The position numbers and the translations under genes were made by a program. From Roseateles terrae (lineage in GTDB: Bacteria > Pseudomonadota > Gammaproteobacteria > Burkholderiales > Burkholderiaceae_C), in NCBI RefSeq assembly GCF_014192155.1, contig NZ_JACHXO010000006.1, positions 62,001 to 126,000 of the forward strand: a stretch of 64,000 nucleotides of DNA, given 5' to 3'. Shown here piece after piece: positions 31,699 to 42,279 of this stretch. The notes under the pieces are model-generated. The model worked only from the letters and a program-made list of their open reading frames with translations. It ran no database searches and was not told the origin of the DNA. Each line of letters opens with the position of its first letter. Positions within the stretch are counted from its first letter, which is position 1.

Positions 31699-34445
31699 TC
31701 GCCGAACACCGACCGCCACAGGGTGAGCACGGCGTCGCGTTGACCTTCGAGCGCCTTGGCCGCTTCCGAATCCAACGCGGTGGATTGCTCATTCAGGCGC
31801 GCCCGATGCTGCACCCTGCGCAGCTCGCGGTAAGCGTCGGCGGCGGCCCGGCCCACACCTGGCGGCAGCAAATTCACCGCCTCGGCACGCTGCAGCAGCG
31901 CGATGTTGCCGGCATTGGCCAGCAATTCCTCATGGGCTCCGGCATGCGCAAGGATCAGATACTGCAGGGCAAATTCCGCATCCACCATGCCGCCGGGGCT
32001 GTGCTTCACATCAAAGAAGCCGTCGCGCACCGGCCGCGCCGCGCGCAGCTTGTTGCGCATGGACACCACTTCCAGTCGCAGCGCCTGCGGATCGCGCGCC
32101 GAGGTGATCACGGCGCGACGGGTGGCCTCGAAGCGTTCCGCCAGGGACGCATCCCCCGCGCAGAAACGCGCCCGGGTGATGGCCTGATGTTCCCAGGTCC
32201 AGGCGGTGTTGCTGCCGCGTCCGGTCTGGTAGCGGTTGAAGGATTCAAGCGAAGTGACCAGCAGCCCGGAATTGCCATTGGGCCGCAGGGCCGTGTCGAT
32301 GTCGAACAGCTCACCCGCCGCGGTGCGCAGCGTCAGCCAGGTGATGAGCTTGCGCACGAAAGCGCCGTAGATTTCAGGGGCGTTCTCGTCGTCATCGTCG
32401 AACAGGAAGACAAGGTCCAGGTCGCTGCCATAGCCCAGCTCCTTGCCCCCCAGCTTGCCGTACGCCACCACCGCCAGACGCGGCGACGGACGGTGCTTCT
32501 GCTTGTGCCGGTCCCACGCCCAGTCCATGACGCACTGCAGCGTGGCATCGGCCAGCAGGGACAACTCGTCCGCCACCTGCTCCACGCTGATCTGGCCTTC
32601 CACGTCCCGCACCAGCGTACGGAAGACCTCGGCGTGGTGCGCACGTCGCAGGCTGTCGAGCAAGGCGTCTTCACTGGCCTCGCCGTGTTCTGCCCAGGCG
32701 TCGTGCCGCGCCTGCAGATCCTGGATGAATGCGGGCCCGTCGAAGCGCTCGTGCAGCAGCCGGGTGTCGGCCAGCTCGTCGATGACGCCGGGATGCTGCA
32801 TCAGATACCGCATCGGCCAGCGCGCCAGGCCCAGCAGCCGCAGCAGGCGGCCCTGTACCGCCGGCCGCTCGACCAGCAGCGCCAGATAACTTTCGCGCCG
32901 CAGCAGCGGCTCCACCCAGTCCACAAAGCGCTGCGCCGCTTCCAGCGTGCATTCGCCCTGCTTCACCGCCAGGGACGCGCGGCCGACCAGCTTGGCCAGC
33001 CGCAGCCGCGACTCTTCCCGCAGGTTCTGCACCCGCGGCTGCTGCGCCCAGCGCCGCACATTGGTGGCGAGGTCCGGTTGCAGCTTTTCCAGGAATTCTT
33101 CGCTGTCGATGGGCAGCGGCGGCCCACCGCACATGCCGTTGCGGCAGCCGCCGGAGGACGGCGCCACGCCGTCATGCAGCAGCGCATCGAATTCGGTGGC
33201 GACCAGCTCGCGCACCTCCAGCAACCGGTCCAGCAGCTGGCAGGTGTCGTTGCGGCAGATCAGGCCCATGCTGCGGGCGATCCAGCTCAGGTCTTCATCG
33301 CCGCTGGGCAGGCAGTGGGTCTGCTGGTCGTCCAGATACTGGATGCGATGTTCCACCCGGCGCAGGAAGTCGTAGCCCTGAGCCAGCGCAGCGGCCGTGT
33401 CCGGCTTCATTAGGCCGCGTGCGGCCAGCCGGTTCAGAGCCTTGAGGGTGGAACGGGTGCGGATTTCCGGGAACTGCCCGCCGCGCACCACCTGCAGCAA
33501 TTGCACGATGAATTCAATCTCGCGGATGCCGCCGCGGGACAATTTCACATCATTGGCGCGTTCGGGGCGGCCGGCGGCACGGCGCTGGGCTTCATCGCGG
33601 ATCTTGCGATGCAGTTGCCGCAGACCCTCGAAGACGCCGTAATCCAGATAGCGCCGGAAGACAAATGGCTGCACCAGATGGCGCAATTGCAAGGCGCGCC
33701 CGCTGGCCACGCTGGCCCGGGGCGCAATCACCCGGCTCTTGAGCCAGGCAAAGCGCTCCCATTCACGGCCCTGCACCAGGAAGTATTCCTCCAGCATCGC
33801 CATGCTCACCGCCGGCGGGCCGGAATTGCCATTGGGCCGCAGGGCCAGGTCCACCCGGAAGACCTGACCGTCCTCGGTCACGTCGCCAATCAGCGTTGAG
33901 AGGCGTCGCGAGAGATGCGCGAAGTATTCATGGGCGGAGATGCGCTGCGGACCGTCGGTCTGGCCATCGTCCTCGTAGACATAGATCAGGTCGATGTCGG
34001 ACGAGACATTCAGCTCCCGTCCGCCGAGCTTGCCCATGCCCACGACCCAGAAATCGATTTCCTCGCCGTTCTCATTGCGAGGTTTGCCGTGCACCGCATC
34101 CAGCTCGCTGCGGCAATGGGCCAGGCCGATATCCAGACTGACTTCGGCCAGATGGGTCATGGCCTGCGTCACGTCGGTCATCGGCGCGGCCTGCTCGCAA
34201 TCCAGCACCGCCAGACGCTCCAGCACCAGCTGGCGCATCACCCGCAGTGCCGCCGCGAGCGGGCGCCCGTCTTGCCCCAATCGGGTGACGAGGTCGCGCA
34301 TGACCGTGTCGTCCGGCAGGCCGGGCGGCAACAGAGACAATTCCGACCCATACCGGCGCCGGATCCTCTGGACAAAACGGCTATGTTCGGCGCTCACCGC
34401 TGCTGCAACTGAATCCATCGGTAAAGAAAACTCTCGTTGGCTCAT
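31695..34445 (-). CDS. glnE: Glutamine synthetase adenylyltransferase / adenylyl-removing enzyme
   Basis: 916 residues from ATG 34445, the normal size. Two nucleotidyltransferase domains are present in the family order: the deadenylylating half with GKLGGRELNVSSDIDLIYVY near residue 150, and the adenylylating half with YGKLGGKELGYGSDLDLVFL near residue 660. Each keeps the two aspartates needed for metal binding. The enzyme adds or removes AMP on glutamine synthetase under control of PII (GlnB), matching nitrogen supply. Upstream in-frame ATG 34490 would overlap the divergent yhdP-like gene. Followed by rhombosortase with a 4-bp overlap. Confidence 0.97.
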   Translation of the reverse strand: MSQREFSLPMDSVAAAVSAEHSRFVQRIRRRYGSELSLLPPGLPDDTVMRDLVTRLGQDGRPLAAALRVMRQLVLERLAVLDCEQAAPMTDVTQAMTHLAEVSLDIGLAHCRSELDAVHGKPRNENGEEIDFWVVGMGKLGGRELNVSSDIDLIYVYEDDGQTDGPQRISAHEYFAHLSRRLSTLIGDVTEDGQVFRVDLALRPNGNSGPPAVSMAMLEEYFLVQGREWERFAWLKSRVIAPRASVASGRALQLRHLVQPFVFRRYLDYGVFEGLRQLHRKIRDEAQRRAAGRPERANDVKLSRGGIREIEFIVQLLQVVRGGQFPEIRTRSTLKALNRLAARGLMKPDTAAALAQGYDFLRRVEHRIQYLDDQQTHCLPSGDEDLSWIARSMGLICRNDTCQLLDRLLEVRELVATEFDALLHDGVAPSSGGCRNGMCGGPPLPIDSEEFLEKLQPDLATNVRRWAQQPRVQNLREESRLRLAKLVGRASLAVKQGECTLEAAQRFVDWVEPLLRRESYLALLVERPAVQGRLLRLLGLARWPMRYLMQHPGVIDELADTRLLHERFDGPAFIQDLQARHDAWAEHGEASEDALLDSLRRAHHAEVFRTLVRDVEGQISVEQVADELSLLADATLQCVMDWAWDRHKQKHRPSPRLAVVAYGKLGGKELGYGSDLDLVFLFDDDDENAPEIYGAFVRKLITWLTLRTAAGELFDIDTALRPNGNSGLLVTSLESFNRYQTGRGSNTAWTWEHQAITRARFCAGDASLAERFEATRRAVITSARDPQALRLEVVSMRNKLRAARPVRDGFFDVKHSPGGMVDAEFALQYLILAHAGAHEELLANAGNIALLQRAEAVNLLPPGVGRAAADAYRELRRVQHRARLNEQSTALDSEAAKALEGQRDAVLTLWRSVFGE

Positions 34446-34492
34446 GGCCCGGAATGGCTGTGCTAGATTCGGCGTCCGCCGTTCCCTCATAC

Positions 34493-37400
34493 ATGTCTTC
34501 TCCCGCCGATCCCAGCACTGCCTCCGGGTCCCCGGTCGCGACGCGACGCTGGTGGACCCGTTGCGCGCTCTGGATCGCCGGGCTGTCCGCGGGCTTGCTT
34601 GCCTTGCTTCTGACGGCCTGGCTGGCGTTGCAGTGGGCGATTCTGCCCCACATCAATGACTGGCGTGCCGACCTGGAAAAGCAAGCCACCCAGGCATTGG
34701 GGATACAGGTCCGCATCGGCAGCATCCACGCGCCGTCCACCGGCTGGGCCCCGGCCCTGGACCTGCGGGATGTTCGCCTGATCGATGCCGCCGGTCGCCA
34801 GACCCTGCGGCTGCCCCAGGTCAATGCGGTGCTGTCGGCACGCTCCCTGCTGGCGCTTGAGTTGAGGTTTTCCAGGCTTCTGCTGGACAGCCCCGAGCTG
34901 CTGCTGCGCCGGGACACCCAGGGACGGGTGTATGTGGCGGGCCTGAGCGTGGACGAAGGCTCGCAGGACACCTCGGCTTCCGACGATGCCGCCGACTGGT
35001 TTTTCCAGCAGCATGAATTCGCCATCGCGCATGGCCGCATCCGCTGGGTGGATGAAATGCGGCAGGCGCCGCCGCTGGAGCTGTTCGACCTGAACCTGGT
35101 GCTGCGCAACGGACTGCGTCGGCACGACCTGCGGGTGGACGCCACGCCGCCGGCCGGCTGGGGTCAGCGCTTCACCTTGCGTGGTCAGTTCACCCAGTCG
35201 CTGCTGGAACGTCCCGGGGCCCTGCAGCACTGGAGCGGCCAGCTGTTTGCCGACCTGCCCCGCACCGATGTCCGGGAACTGCGCCGCTACCTCGACCTGC
35301 CCTTCGAACTGAATGAAGGGGATGGCGCGCTGCGCGCCTGGCTGGACCTGCGCAAGGGTCAGCCGACGCAACTCACGCTGGACATGGGCCTGCGCGCAGT
35401 GAAGCTGCGGGTGGCCCCCAGCCTGCCGGAGCTGGACCTGGCACGAATCGAAGGCCGACTGGTGATGAAGCAGTCGCCCACCCAGTTTTTGCTGCAGGCG
35501 CAGCAATTGGGTTTCAGTGCCGGCGACGGTCTGGAATGGCCGCGCTCGGACTGGTCGGTGGACCTGCAGCGGGATGAACGCAACGGTCAGGTGCTGGGCG
35601 GAGACTTCCAGGCCCAGCAGCTGGACCTGACGCTGGGCGCCCAGATCCTCTCCCGCCTGCCGGTGGGCGATGCGCCCCGGACCCTGGTGGCGGACATGAA
35701 ACCCGCCGGCATGCTCAATGCCTTGCAGGTGCACTGGGACGGTCCGCTGGAGCGGCCCCGCAGCTATCGCGCCAAGGGTCAGCTGCAGGGCCTGCAACTG
35801 GCCGCGGCGGCGGCCGAAGCGCCTGCCGATCCGGCGTCCTCCCCGCACACCGGCCGCCCGGGCGTCCGCAATGCTGACCTCCAGTTTGAAGCCACCGACC
35901 AGGGCGGCACCGCCTCGCTGGTGATCCGGGACGGTGAAATCACCCTGCCGGGCGTGTTGTCGGAGCCGACGCTGGCGCTGCGGCAGGCGCAGGCATCGCT
36001 CAGCTGGCGCGCACAGAAACCGGCGGTGACGCAGGCGCCCGTCGGCGGGCTGGCCGTGCTGGCCGCCAAGCGGGCGGCCTCTTCCGCGGCGTCGCCTGCA
36101 TCGGTGGCTGCGACCCCTGCTGCGGCCGCGAGCGCCAACGCCAGCGCGGGTGCGGGTTTGCCCTCGGCCGCGCCCGGCACCCTCTGGACCGTGCAGTTCA
36201 ACAAGGTCCGGCTCGTCACCGAAGACCTTCAGGCCGACCTCGAGGGCACCTGGCAAAGCGGCGGCCAGACGCGCGGCACCCGCACGCCCGGTCGCCTCGA
36301 CCTGACCGGCCACATCGAGGAAGTCCGCGCTGACCGGGTGATCAAGTACCTGCCCGCCAGCATGGGTGTCGACGCCAGCCGCTATGTCCGGGACGCGATC
36401 CGCGACGGCACCGCCAACAAGGTCGCCGTCCGGCTGCAAGGCGACCTGGCCGAATTCCCGTTCGACGCACCACGTAGCAGGGGCATCTTCAAGGTCAGCA
36501 CCCAGCTGCGCGGGATCACCCTGGCCTATGTGCCCAGCCACCCGGCGGAGAACGGCCAGCCGGCCTTCACGTCTCCCTGGCCTGTCATGGAGCAGCTGGA
36601 TGCGGAACTGGTGTTTGACCGCGCGAGCATGGCCATCCGCAACGGCCGCACCCGGCTCAGCGGGCTGGAGCTGACCAATGTGCAGGGCCTGATCCAGGAC
36701 CTCTACCACCACAGCCCCGTCCTGGACATCAGCGGCGATGCCCGCGGCACCCTGACTGACGCCCTGCGCTACGTCAAGCATTCCCCGGTCAACGAGATGA
36801 CCAGTCATGCACTGGACTCGTCGGTGGGCACCGGGCCGATGTCGCTGCGTCTGGCGCTGAAGCTACCGCTCTCCCACATCGTCGACACCACGGTGAAGGG
36901 CCAGGTGCTGCTGCCCGGCAACGACCTGCGCCTGCGGCCCGATGCGCCAATGTTCAACCAGGCCCGCGCCCGCATCGACTTCGATGAAAAGGGCCTGCAG
37001 ATCCGCGGCGGACAGGCCCGTGTGCTGGGCGGCGACACCAGCTTCGAAGGTGGCTCGCTGCCGGACGGCAGCATGCGTTTCGTGGCCAACGGCACCGTCA
37101 CCGCCGATGCCCTGCGCAACGCGCCCGAGATCCTGGTGGGGTCGCGTCTCGCCTCGGTGATGACCGGACAGACGCCGGTGCGCTTCGAGCTGGGCATCGT
37201 CAAGGGCCAGACCGAAATCGGCCTGACCAGCAATCTGCAAGGCCTGGGCGTGGACCTGCCCGCGCCGCTGCGCAAGACGGCGGATGAAACCTGGCCGCTG
37301 CGCGTCAGCATCCGCGCGCTGAATGCCCCCGCCGGGACGCTGCGGGACGAACTGCGGGTAGAGGCCGGTCCGCTGGCGGCGCTGTATCAACGTGATGTGA

Positions 37401-38830
37401 CCGGCGAGAACGCGAAGGTCCTGCGCGGCGCCCTGTCGCTGGGCGACAAGCTGCCCGACCTGCCCGCGCAAGGCGTGCTGGCCCGCGCGGCGCTGAACCA
37501 GCTGAATGTGGATGCCTGGCAGACCGTCATCCCCACGTTGATCGGCCCCACCACCAGCGGCACCGCCGCCGCGCCGGAACCGGCCCTGGCCGCCGCCGAG
37601 GCCGACAGCCCCTACGCCCCGACGCAACTGGCCATCAAGGCGCAGACGCTGCAGGTCAGCGGACGCACGCTCAACCGCGTCGTCGCCGGTTTGACGCATG
37701 ACGCGCCCGCCAACACCTGGAGCGCGTCCATCGACGCAGAGCAGCTCAGCGGCTTCGTGCAACTGCGCATGGCCAGGCCCAACCAGCCGGGCCGCGTCTA
37801 TGCACGCCTGGCCCGTCTCTCGGTGCCCAAGAGCGAGGCGGAGTCGGTGGAGGAACTGCTGGACAGCAACCCCCGCTCCTTCCCCACGCTGGACATCGTG
37901 GTGGACAACTTCGAACTCAAGGGCAAGCGCCTGGGCCGGCTGGAGATCGAGGCGCAGCAGCAGACCGATGCCCGCGACTGGAAGCTGAGCAAGCTGCTGC
38001 TCAAGAATGAGGACGCCACCTTGACGGCCACCGGCCAGTGGGCGCCGGAGCCCGGCCGGGCGCTGCGCCGCACCGATCTGAACTGGAAGCTGGAAGTGGA
38101 AGACGCCGGCAAGCTGGCCGAGCGCATGGGCCAGGGGCAGGTGCTGCGTCGCGGCAAGGGGCATCTGACCGGTCAACTCGCCTGGTCGGGGTCGCCGATG
38201 TCGCCGGACTATCCGTCGATGACCGGCAAGATGAACATCGCGCTGGACGCCGGGCAGTTCCTCAAGGCCGAGCCGGGGGTCGGCCGCCTGCTGGGCGTGC
38301 TCAGCCTGCAATCGATCCCGCGCCGGCTGACGCTGGACTTCCGCGACATCTTCTCGGAAGGCTTCGCCTTCGACAACGTCAGCGGCGACATCCAGATTGC
38401 CCGCGGCGTCGCCCGCAGCGACAACCTGCGGATGAAGGGCCTGCAGGCCGCGGTGCTGATGGAAGGCTCCGCCGATCTCGCCGCCGAAACGCAGGACCTG
38501 CATGTGCTGGTGGTGCCCGAGATCAATGCCGGCGGTGCTGCGCTGGCCTATGCCGCGATCAACCCGGCCATCGGCCTGGGCACCTTCGTGGCGCAGTGGC
38601 TGCTGCGCAAACCGATCGCCGCCGCCGGCACCGAAGAGTTCCGGGTGACGGGCAGCTGGAGCGACCCCAAAATCGAGCAGTTGCCGCGTCGGTCGGTCCC
38701 GGCTGCCGAGCCGTCCGCCAGCGCCCCGTCAGCCTCCGAGGCCCACAATGGCCGTGGAGATCGCAGCCGCAGTGCGGACGCCCCGCGCAGCAGCGAGGCT
38801 TCCCACCCTTCAGGAGAGAGCGCACCATGA
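34493..38830 (+). CDS. yhdP: YhdP/AsmA-like intermembrane transport protein
   Basis: About 1445 residues from ATG 34493 (ATG 34454 also possible). One N-terminal membrane helix (LSAGLLALLLTAWLALQWAI) anchors a very long periplasmic beta-rich chain. The start of the DUF3971 region (LALQWAILPHINDWRADLEK, GIQVRIGSIHA) and the C-terminal AsmA-like block (LLGVLSLQSIPRRLTLDFRD) match YhdP. In E. coli, YhdP with TamB and YdbH moves phospholipids to the outer membrane. An Ala-rich linker lies near residues 520-560. The stop overlaps the next gene as ATGA. Divergent from glnE, whose promoter must overlap this 5' end. Confidence 0.92.
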   Translation: MSSPADPSTASGSPVATRRWWTRCALWIAGLSAGLLALLLTAWLALQWAILPHINDWRADLEKQATQALGIQVRIGSIHAPSTGWAPALDLRDVRLIDAAGRQTLRLPQVNAVLSARSLLALELRFSRLLLDSPELLLRRDTQGRVYVAGLSVDEGSQDTSASDDAADWFFQQHEFAIAHGRIRWVDEMRQAPPLELFDLNLVLRNGLRRHDLRVDATPPAGWGQRFTLRGQFTQSLLERPGALQHWSGQLFADLPRTDVRELRRYLDLPFELNEGDGALRAWLDLRKGQPTQLTLDMGLRAVKLRVAPSLPELDLARIEGRLVMKQSPTQFLLQAQQLGFSAGDGLEWPRSDWSVDLQRDERNGQVLGGDFQAQQLDLTLGAQILSRLPVGDAPRTLVADMKPAGMLNALQVHWDGPLERPRSYRAKGQLQGLQLAAAAAEAPADPASSPHTGRPGVRNADLQFEATDQGGTASLVIRDGEITLPGVLSEPTLALRQAQASLSWRAQKPAVTQAPVGGLAVLAAKRAASSAASPASVAATPAAAASANASAGAGLPSAAPGTLWTVQFNKVRLVTEDLQADLEGTWQSGGQTRGTRTPGRLDLTGHIEEVRADRVIKYLPASMGVDASRYVRDAIRDGTANKVAVRLQGDLAEFPFDAPRSRGIFKVSTQLRGITLAYVPSHPAENGQPAFTSPWPVMEQLDAELVFDRASMAIRNGRTRLSGLELTNVQGLIQDLYHHSPVLDISGDARGTLTDALRYVKHSPVNEMTSHALDSSVGTGPMSLRLALKLPLSHIVDTTVKGQVLLPGNDLRLRPDAPMFNQARARIDFDEKGLQIRGGQARVLGGDTSFEGGSLPDGSMRFVANGTVTADALRNAPEILVGSRLASVMTGQTPVRFELGIVKGQTEIGLTSNLQGLGVDLPAPLRKTADETWPLRVSIRALNAPAGTLRDELRVEAGPLAALYQRDVTGENAKVLRGALSLGDKLPDLPAQGVLARAALNQLNVDAWQTVIPTLIGPTTSGTAAAPEPALAAAEADSPYAPTQLAIKAQTLQVSGRTLNRVVAGLTHDAPANTWSASIDAEQLSGFVQLRMARPNQPGRVYARLARLSVPKSEAESVEELLDSNPRSFPTLDIVVDNFELKGKRLGRLEIEAQQQTDARDWKLSKLLLKNEDATLTATGQWAPEPGRALRRTDLNWKLEVEDAGKLAERMGQGQVLRRGKGHLTGQLAWSGSPMSPDYPSMTGKMNIALDAGQFLKAEPGVGRLLGVLSLQSIPRRLTLDFRDIFSEGFAFDNVSGDIQIARGVARSDNLRMKGLQAAVLMEGSADLAAETQDLHVLVVPEINAGGAALAYAAINPAIGLGTFVAQWLLRKPIAAAGTEEFRVTGSWSDPKIEQLPRRSVPAAEPSASAPSASEAHNGRGDRSRSADAPRSSEASHPSGESAP

Positions 38831-39675
38831 AGATCGCCGCCATTCAGATGGTGTCCGGCCCCCAGCTCCAGGCGAATCTGGACCGGGCCCGGCACTGGAT
38901 TGAACAAGCCGCCGCGCAGGGCGCCCGCCTCGTGTCCCTGCCGGAATATTTCTGCCTGATGGGCCACCACGACGGCGACAAGCTCGCCTTCGCCGAACGC
39001 GCCGGAGACCTGGAGGCGCCCATCCAGGGCATGCTCAGCCGTGCGGCGCGGGAGACCGGCGTCTGGGTGCTGGGCGGCACGTTGCCGATGGCGCTGGAAG
39101 GCGGATCAGCACCGGCCGAGCGGGTGCGCAACACCACCTGCGTCTTTGCGCCGGACGGCAGCCTTGCGGCCCGCTACGACAAGCTGCACCTCTTCCGCTA
39201 CGACAACGGGCGGGAGCACTACGACGAAGGTCGTGTGCTGGAGGCGGGCGATGCGCCGACCACCTTCACCGCCCGGATGGGTGCGGGCGATCCGGACCTG
39301 CGCATCGGCCTGTCGGTCTGTTATGACCTGCGCTTCCCGGAGCTGTACCGGGCGATGAACTTCGAGGCGGGGCAGCCGCCGCTGGATCTCATCAGCGTGC
39401 CGGCGGCGTTCACCTACACCACCGGTCAGGCCCATTGGGAACTGCTGCTGCGCGCCCGGGCGGTCGAGAACCAGGCCTTTGTGATGGCCGCCGCCCAGGG
39501 TGGGCAACACGACAATGGCCGCCGGACCTGGGGCCACAGCATGGTCATCGATCCCTGGGGCGAGGTGCTGGCCTGCGTTGCGGAAGGCGAAGGCCTGGCG
39601 CTGGCCGACATCGACCCGGCGCGGCTCAAGCAGGTGCGCACGCAGTTGCCGGCCTTGAACCATCGGCGGCTCTGA
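38827..39675 (+). CDS. Carbon-nitrogen hydrolase, Nit1-type (deaminated glutathione amidase)
   Basis: 282 residues, nitrilase superfamily. The Glu-Lys-Cys triad is clear: Glu in VSLPEYFCLMG near 43, Lys in RYDKLHLFRYD near 121, and Cys in GLSVCYDLRFPELYR near 165. The Nit1/YafV-type pattern supports hydrolysis of deaminated glutathione, a metabolite-repair role in the cytosol; other small amides are possible. Start ATG 38827 overlaps the yhdP stop (ATGA), a pairing common in beta-proteobacteria. Confidence 0.92.
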   Translation: MKIAAIQMVSGPQLQANLDRARHWIEQAAAQGARLVSLPEYFCLMGHHDGDKLAFAERAGDLEAPIQGMLSRAARETGVWVLGGTLPMALEGGSAPAERVRNTTCVFAPDGSLAARYDKLHLFRYDNGREHYDEGRVLEAGDAPTTFTARMGAGDPDLRIGLSVCYDLRFPELYRAMNFEAGQPPLDLISVPAAFTYTTGQAHWELLLRARAVENQAFVMAAAQGGQHDNGRRTWGHSMVIDPWGEVLACVAEGEGLALADIDPARLKQVRTQLPALNHRRL

Positions 39676-39740
39676 ACGCCCGACGTCCCCGGGCTTTCCC
39701 CGTCACTTCCAGCGACCGCACAGGCCTTCCTGTTGGCAAG

Positions 39741-40346
39741 ATGCAGGGCATGATCGACCGCCGCACTGCCCAGACCCGCACGTCCGCCTCAAAGACCGCC
39801 TGCCTGGCCGCTGTGATGGCCGCCGTCTGCGCGACCTTGCTGACCGGCTGCGGCGCCCCCGCACGTCCGCTGGAGCTGTCGATCACCGACATGGACTCGC
39901 TGCAGCTGCGCTCCTGGCTCAGCCCGCAGTTGCGGCGCAATGTCGATCTGCTGCCGGTGCAAGGCGGGCAGGACACCAATCCCCTGTGGGGCACCCGCAT
40001 GAGCGACATGAGCCTGAACCAGGCCTATCAGGAGTCGCTGCGCCGTGTGGGCCTGATGCCGGATGTACCCGAGACCGGGCGCTACCAGCTCAAGGTGGAA
40101 CTGATGGCCGTGGCGCAACCGAATGTGCCGATGGCGCCGGAGGTGGCCGTCTCGGTGCGCTACACACTGACCGAGCGTGGCGGCAAGGCCCCGGTCTACC
40201 AGCGCATCCTGCGCACCACCCAGAAGGCTGGCATTGACGACAGCCTCAGCCCCACCCAGCAGCTGCGCATCGCCACCGAAGGGGCGCTGCGGTCCAACAT
40301 CGGCGAATTGCTGCGCGATCTGGCGTCCCTGCCGCTGCCGACCTGA
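39741..40346 (+). CDS. Hypothetical lipoprotein
   Basis: 201 residues. A signal sequence (SKTACLAAVMAAVCATLLTG) ends in the lipobox L-T-G-C. The mature part contains ELSITDMDSLQLRSWLSPQL and LKVELMAVAQPNVPMAPEVA, likely a compact beta domain. No family recognised. ATG 39741 was preferred; ATG 39750 is close. It follows the amidase gene by 65 bp and is probably co-transcribed. Likely attached to the inner leaflet of the outer membrane. Confidence 0.7.
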   Translation: MQGMIDRRTAQTRTSASKTACLAAVMAAVCATLLTGCGAPARPLELSITDMDSLQLRSWLSPQLRRNVDLLPVQGGQDTNPLWGTRMSDMSLNQAYQESLRRVGLMPDVPETGRYQLKVELMAVAQPNVPMAPEVAVSVRYTLTERGGKAPVYQRILRTTQKAGIDDSLSPTQQLRIATEGALRSNIGELLRDLASLPLPT

Positions 40347-40544
40347 GCGGCGCCGCCCGCACCCGACCGTACCCGCCTGGCCAACGAAGCCGGGCTTCGG
40401 CGCTTGCGAACCTTATGCCCGAAACGCTGGGAATTCCCCAACCTTTATATGCATATGAAGAATGAGTGGTTGCCAAACGCCGGGTAATCCCTAAGGATCA
40501 CGGGTTCACCGGTTTTTCGGCCCGCTTTTTCAGCCCGCTCTTCT
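40347..40544. other. Intergenic region upstream of metN
   Basis: 198 bases with an A/T-richer core. It contains the palindrome ATATGCATAT (40447-40456) and a possible promoter element, but no recognisable SAM or SAH riboswitch. An imperfect TTGCCA / TAAGGA pair lies around 40470-40500. Confidence 0.35.
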
Positions 40545-41552
40545 GTGATCCAGCTTCAAGCCCTGCACAAGTCCTACACGGTCGATGGCCGTCAGGTCGC
40601 CGCCCTGAAAGGCGTGGACCTTCATGTCCGGCCCGGTGAGGTCTTCGGGGTGATCGGTGCCTCAGGCGCCGGCAAGAGCACCTTGCTGCGAGTGATCAAC
40701 CTGCTGGAGCGGCCCGACCAGGGCCAGGTGAAGGTCGCCGGTCAAACGCTCTCGGCGCTGGATGGCGCCGGCCTGCGCGCCGCCCGGCAGCGGATCGCGA
40801 TGATCTTCCAGCACTTCAACCTGCTGAGCTCCCGCACCGTGGCGCAGAACGTGGCCTGGCCGATGCGCATCGCCGGCTGGCCCCCGGCCCGCATCGAGGC
40901 GCGAGTGCAAGCCCTGCTGGCCCGCGTCGGTCTCACCGAACACACCCATAAATATCCCGCCCAGCTCTCCGGCGGCCAGAAGCAGCGTGTCGGCATTGCC
41001 CGCGCGCTGGCGCTGGAGCCGCAGGTGCTGCTGTGCGACGAAGCCACCAGCGCACTGGATCCGGAGACCACCCGCTCCATCCTGGACCTGCTGGCGGAGA
41101 TCAATCAGGAACTGAAGCTGACCATCGTGTTGATCACCCACGAGATGGATGTGGTGCGCCGCATCTGCGACCGGGTCGCCGTGCTGGAGGGCGGACGCAT
41201 TGTGGAAGAAGGGCCGGTGGCGCAGGTCTTCCTGCATCCGCAATCTCCCACCGCGCGCCGTTTCGTGATGGCCGCCGAGCATGTGGATGAAGGGGAGCAG
41301 CGTGACGACCATGCGCAGGTGCAAGGGCACTTGTGGCGCCTGACCTTCCTCGGCGAGCGCACCTACGAGCCACTGCTGGGCGAGGTGGCCCGCCATGCGA
41401 ATCTGGATTTCGGCATCCTCTCCGGCCGCATCGACCGCATCAAGCGGGTGCCCTACGGCCAACTGACCATCGCCATCACCGGCGGTGACCTGCCGGCGGC
41501 GCGCCAGTTGCTGGCTGATCGCGGCGTGCAAGTCGAGGAGCTGCGCGCATGA
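40545..41552 (+). CDS. metN: Methionine ABC transporter ATP-binding protein
   Basis: 335 residues from GTG 40545. Walker A is GASGAGKST, the signature [15 protein letters not shown], Walker [16 protein letters not shown]. The C-terminal extension ([37 protein letters not shown]) is the NIL/ACT-like domain through which methionine inhibits transport. Forms MetNI2 with the permease. The stop overlaps metI (ATGA). Confidence 0.95.
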   Translation: MIQLQALHKSYTVDGRQVAALKGVDLHVRPGEVFGVIGASGAGKSTLLRVINLLERPDQGQVKVAGQTLSALDGAGLRAARQRIAMIFQHFNLLSSRTVAQNVAWPMRIAGWPPARIEARVQALLARVGLTEHTHKYPAQLSGGQKQRVGIARALALEPQVLLCDEATSALDPETTRSILDLLAEINQELKLTIVLITHEMDVVRRICDRVAVLEGGRIVEEGPVAQVFLHPQSPTARRFVMAAEHVDEGEQRDDHAQVQGHLWRLTFLGERTYEPLLGEVARHANLDFGILSGRIDRIKRVPYGQLTIAITGGDLPAARQLLADRGVQVEELRA

Positions 41553-42226
41553 GTGTCTCCCTCTGGCAAACGCTGGCCACGCTGGACTGGTCGGAAATCG
41601 CGGTGGCGGGGGGCGACACCCTGCTGATGCTGGGCGGCTCGCTGCTCTTCACCACGCTGCTGGGCCTGCCGCTGGGCATTGTCCTGTTCCTGCTGGACCG
41701 CGGGCAGCTGCTGGCCTCCCCCCGGCTGTATGGTTTGCTGTCGCTGCTGATCAATGTCCTGCGCTCGCTGCCCTTCGTGATCCTGCTGATCGTGCTGATC
41801 CCGTTCACGCTGCTGGTCACCGGCACATCGCTGGGTGTGGCCGGTGCCATTCCGCCCCTGGTGGTGGGCGCCACGCCCTTCCTGGCCCGGCTGGTGGAGA
41901 CCGCCCTGCGCGGTGTGGACCGCGGCATTGTGGAAGCGGGCCTGTCGATGGGCGCCACCACCCGGCAGATCGTCTGGCAGGGGCTGCTGCCCGAGGCGCT
42001 GCCGGGCATTGTCTCGGCCCTGACGGTCACCGCCATCACGCTGGTGTCCTACACCGCGATGTCCGGCGTGATCGGCGGTGGCGGCCTGGGTGACCTGGCC
42101 ATCCGTTTTGGCTATCAGCGCTTCCAGACGGAAGTGATGGTGGTCACCGTGGTGCTTTTGTTGGTGCTGGTGCAAGCCTTGCAGATGCTGGGCGACTGGC
42201 TGGTCAAGCGGGTGTCGCATCGATGA
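41549..42226 (+). CDS. metI: Methionine ABC transporter permease
   Basis: 225 residues with five hydrophobic helices; the cytosolic coupling motif is [20 protein letters not shown], followed by [20 protein letters not shown] and [20 protein letters not shown], both hallmarks of MetI. It overlaps metN by 4 bp; metQ follows after 53 bp. Together they import L- and D-methionine. Confidence 0.95.
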   Translation: MSVSLWQTLATLDWSEIAVAGGDTLLMLGGSLLFTTLLGLPLGIVLFLLDRGQLLASPRLYGLLSLLINVLRSLPFVILLIVLIPFTLLVTGTSLGVAGAIPPLVVGATPFLARLVETALRGVDRGIVEAGLSMGATTRQIVWQGLLPEALPGIVSALTVTAITLVSYTAMSGVIGGGGLGDLAIRFGYQRFQTEVMVVTVVLLLVLVQALQMLGDWLVKRVSHR

Positions 42227-42279
42227 GCGTCCTGCCGCGGGATGCGTGCCCCTGTGTTTGTGAGTCGAGGAGTTTGAAC

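Noticed and set aside
34487-36808. Long minus-strand open frame opposite the yhdP-like gene
   Set aside because: Composition is shadow-like and the plus strand encodes a clear YhdP protein.
38038-38826. In-frame upstream extension of the nitrilase-family gene
   Set aside because: It overlaps yhdP in another frame; ATG 38827 gives the exact family start with an ATGA overlap.
40385-40399. Palindrome CGAAGCCGGGCTTCG as terminator
   Set aside because: One-base centre and no T-tract; short chance palindrome in GC-rich sequence.
40347-40544. SAM or SAH riboswitch before metN
   Set aside because: No conserved core or pairing pattern could be identified; only a short palindrome and possible promoter.
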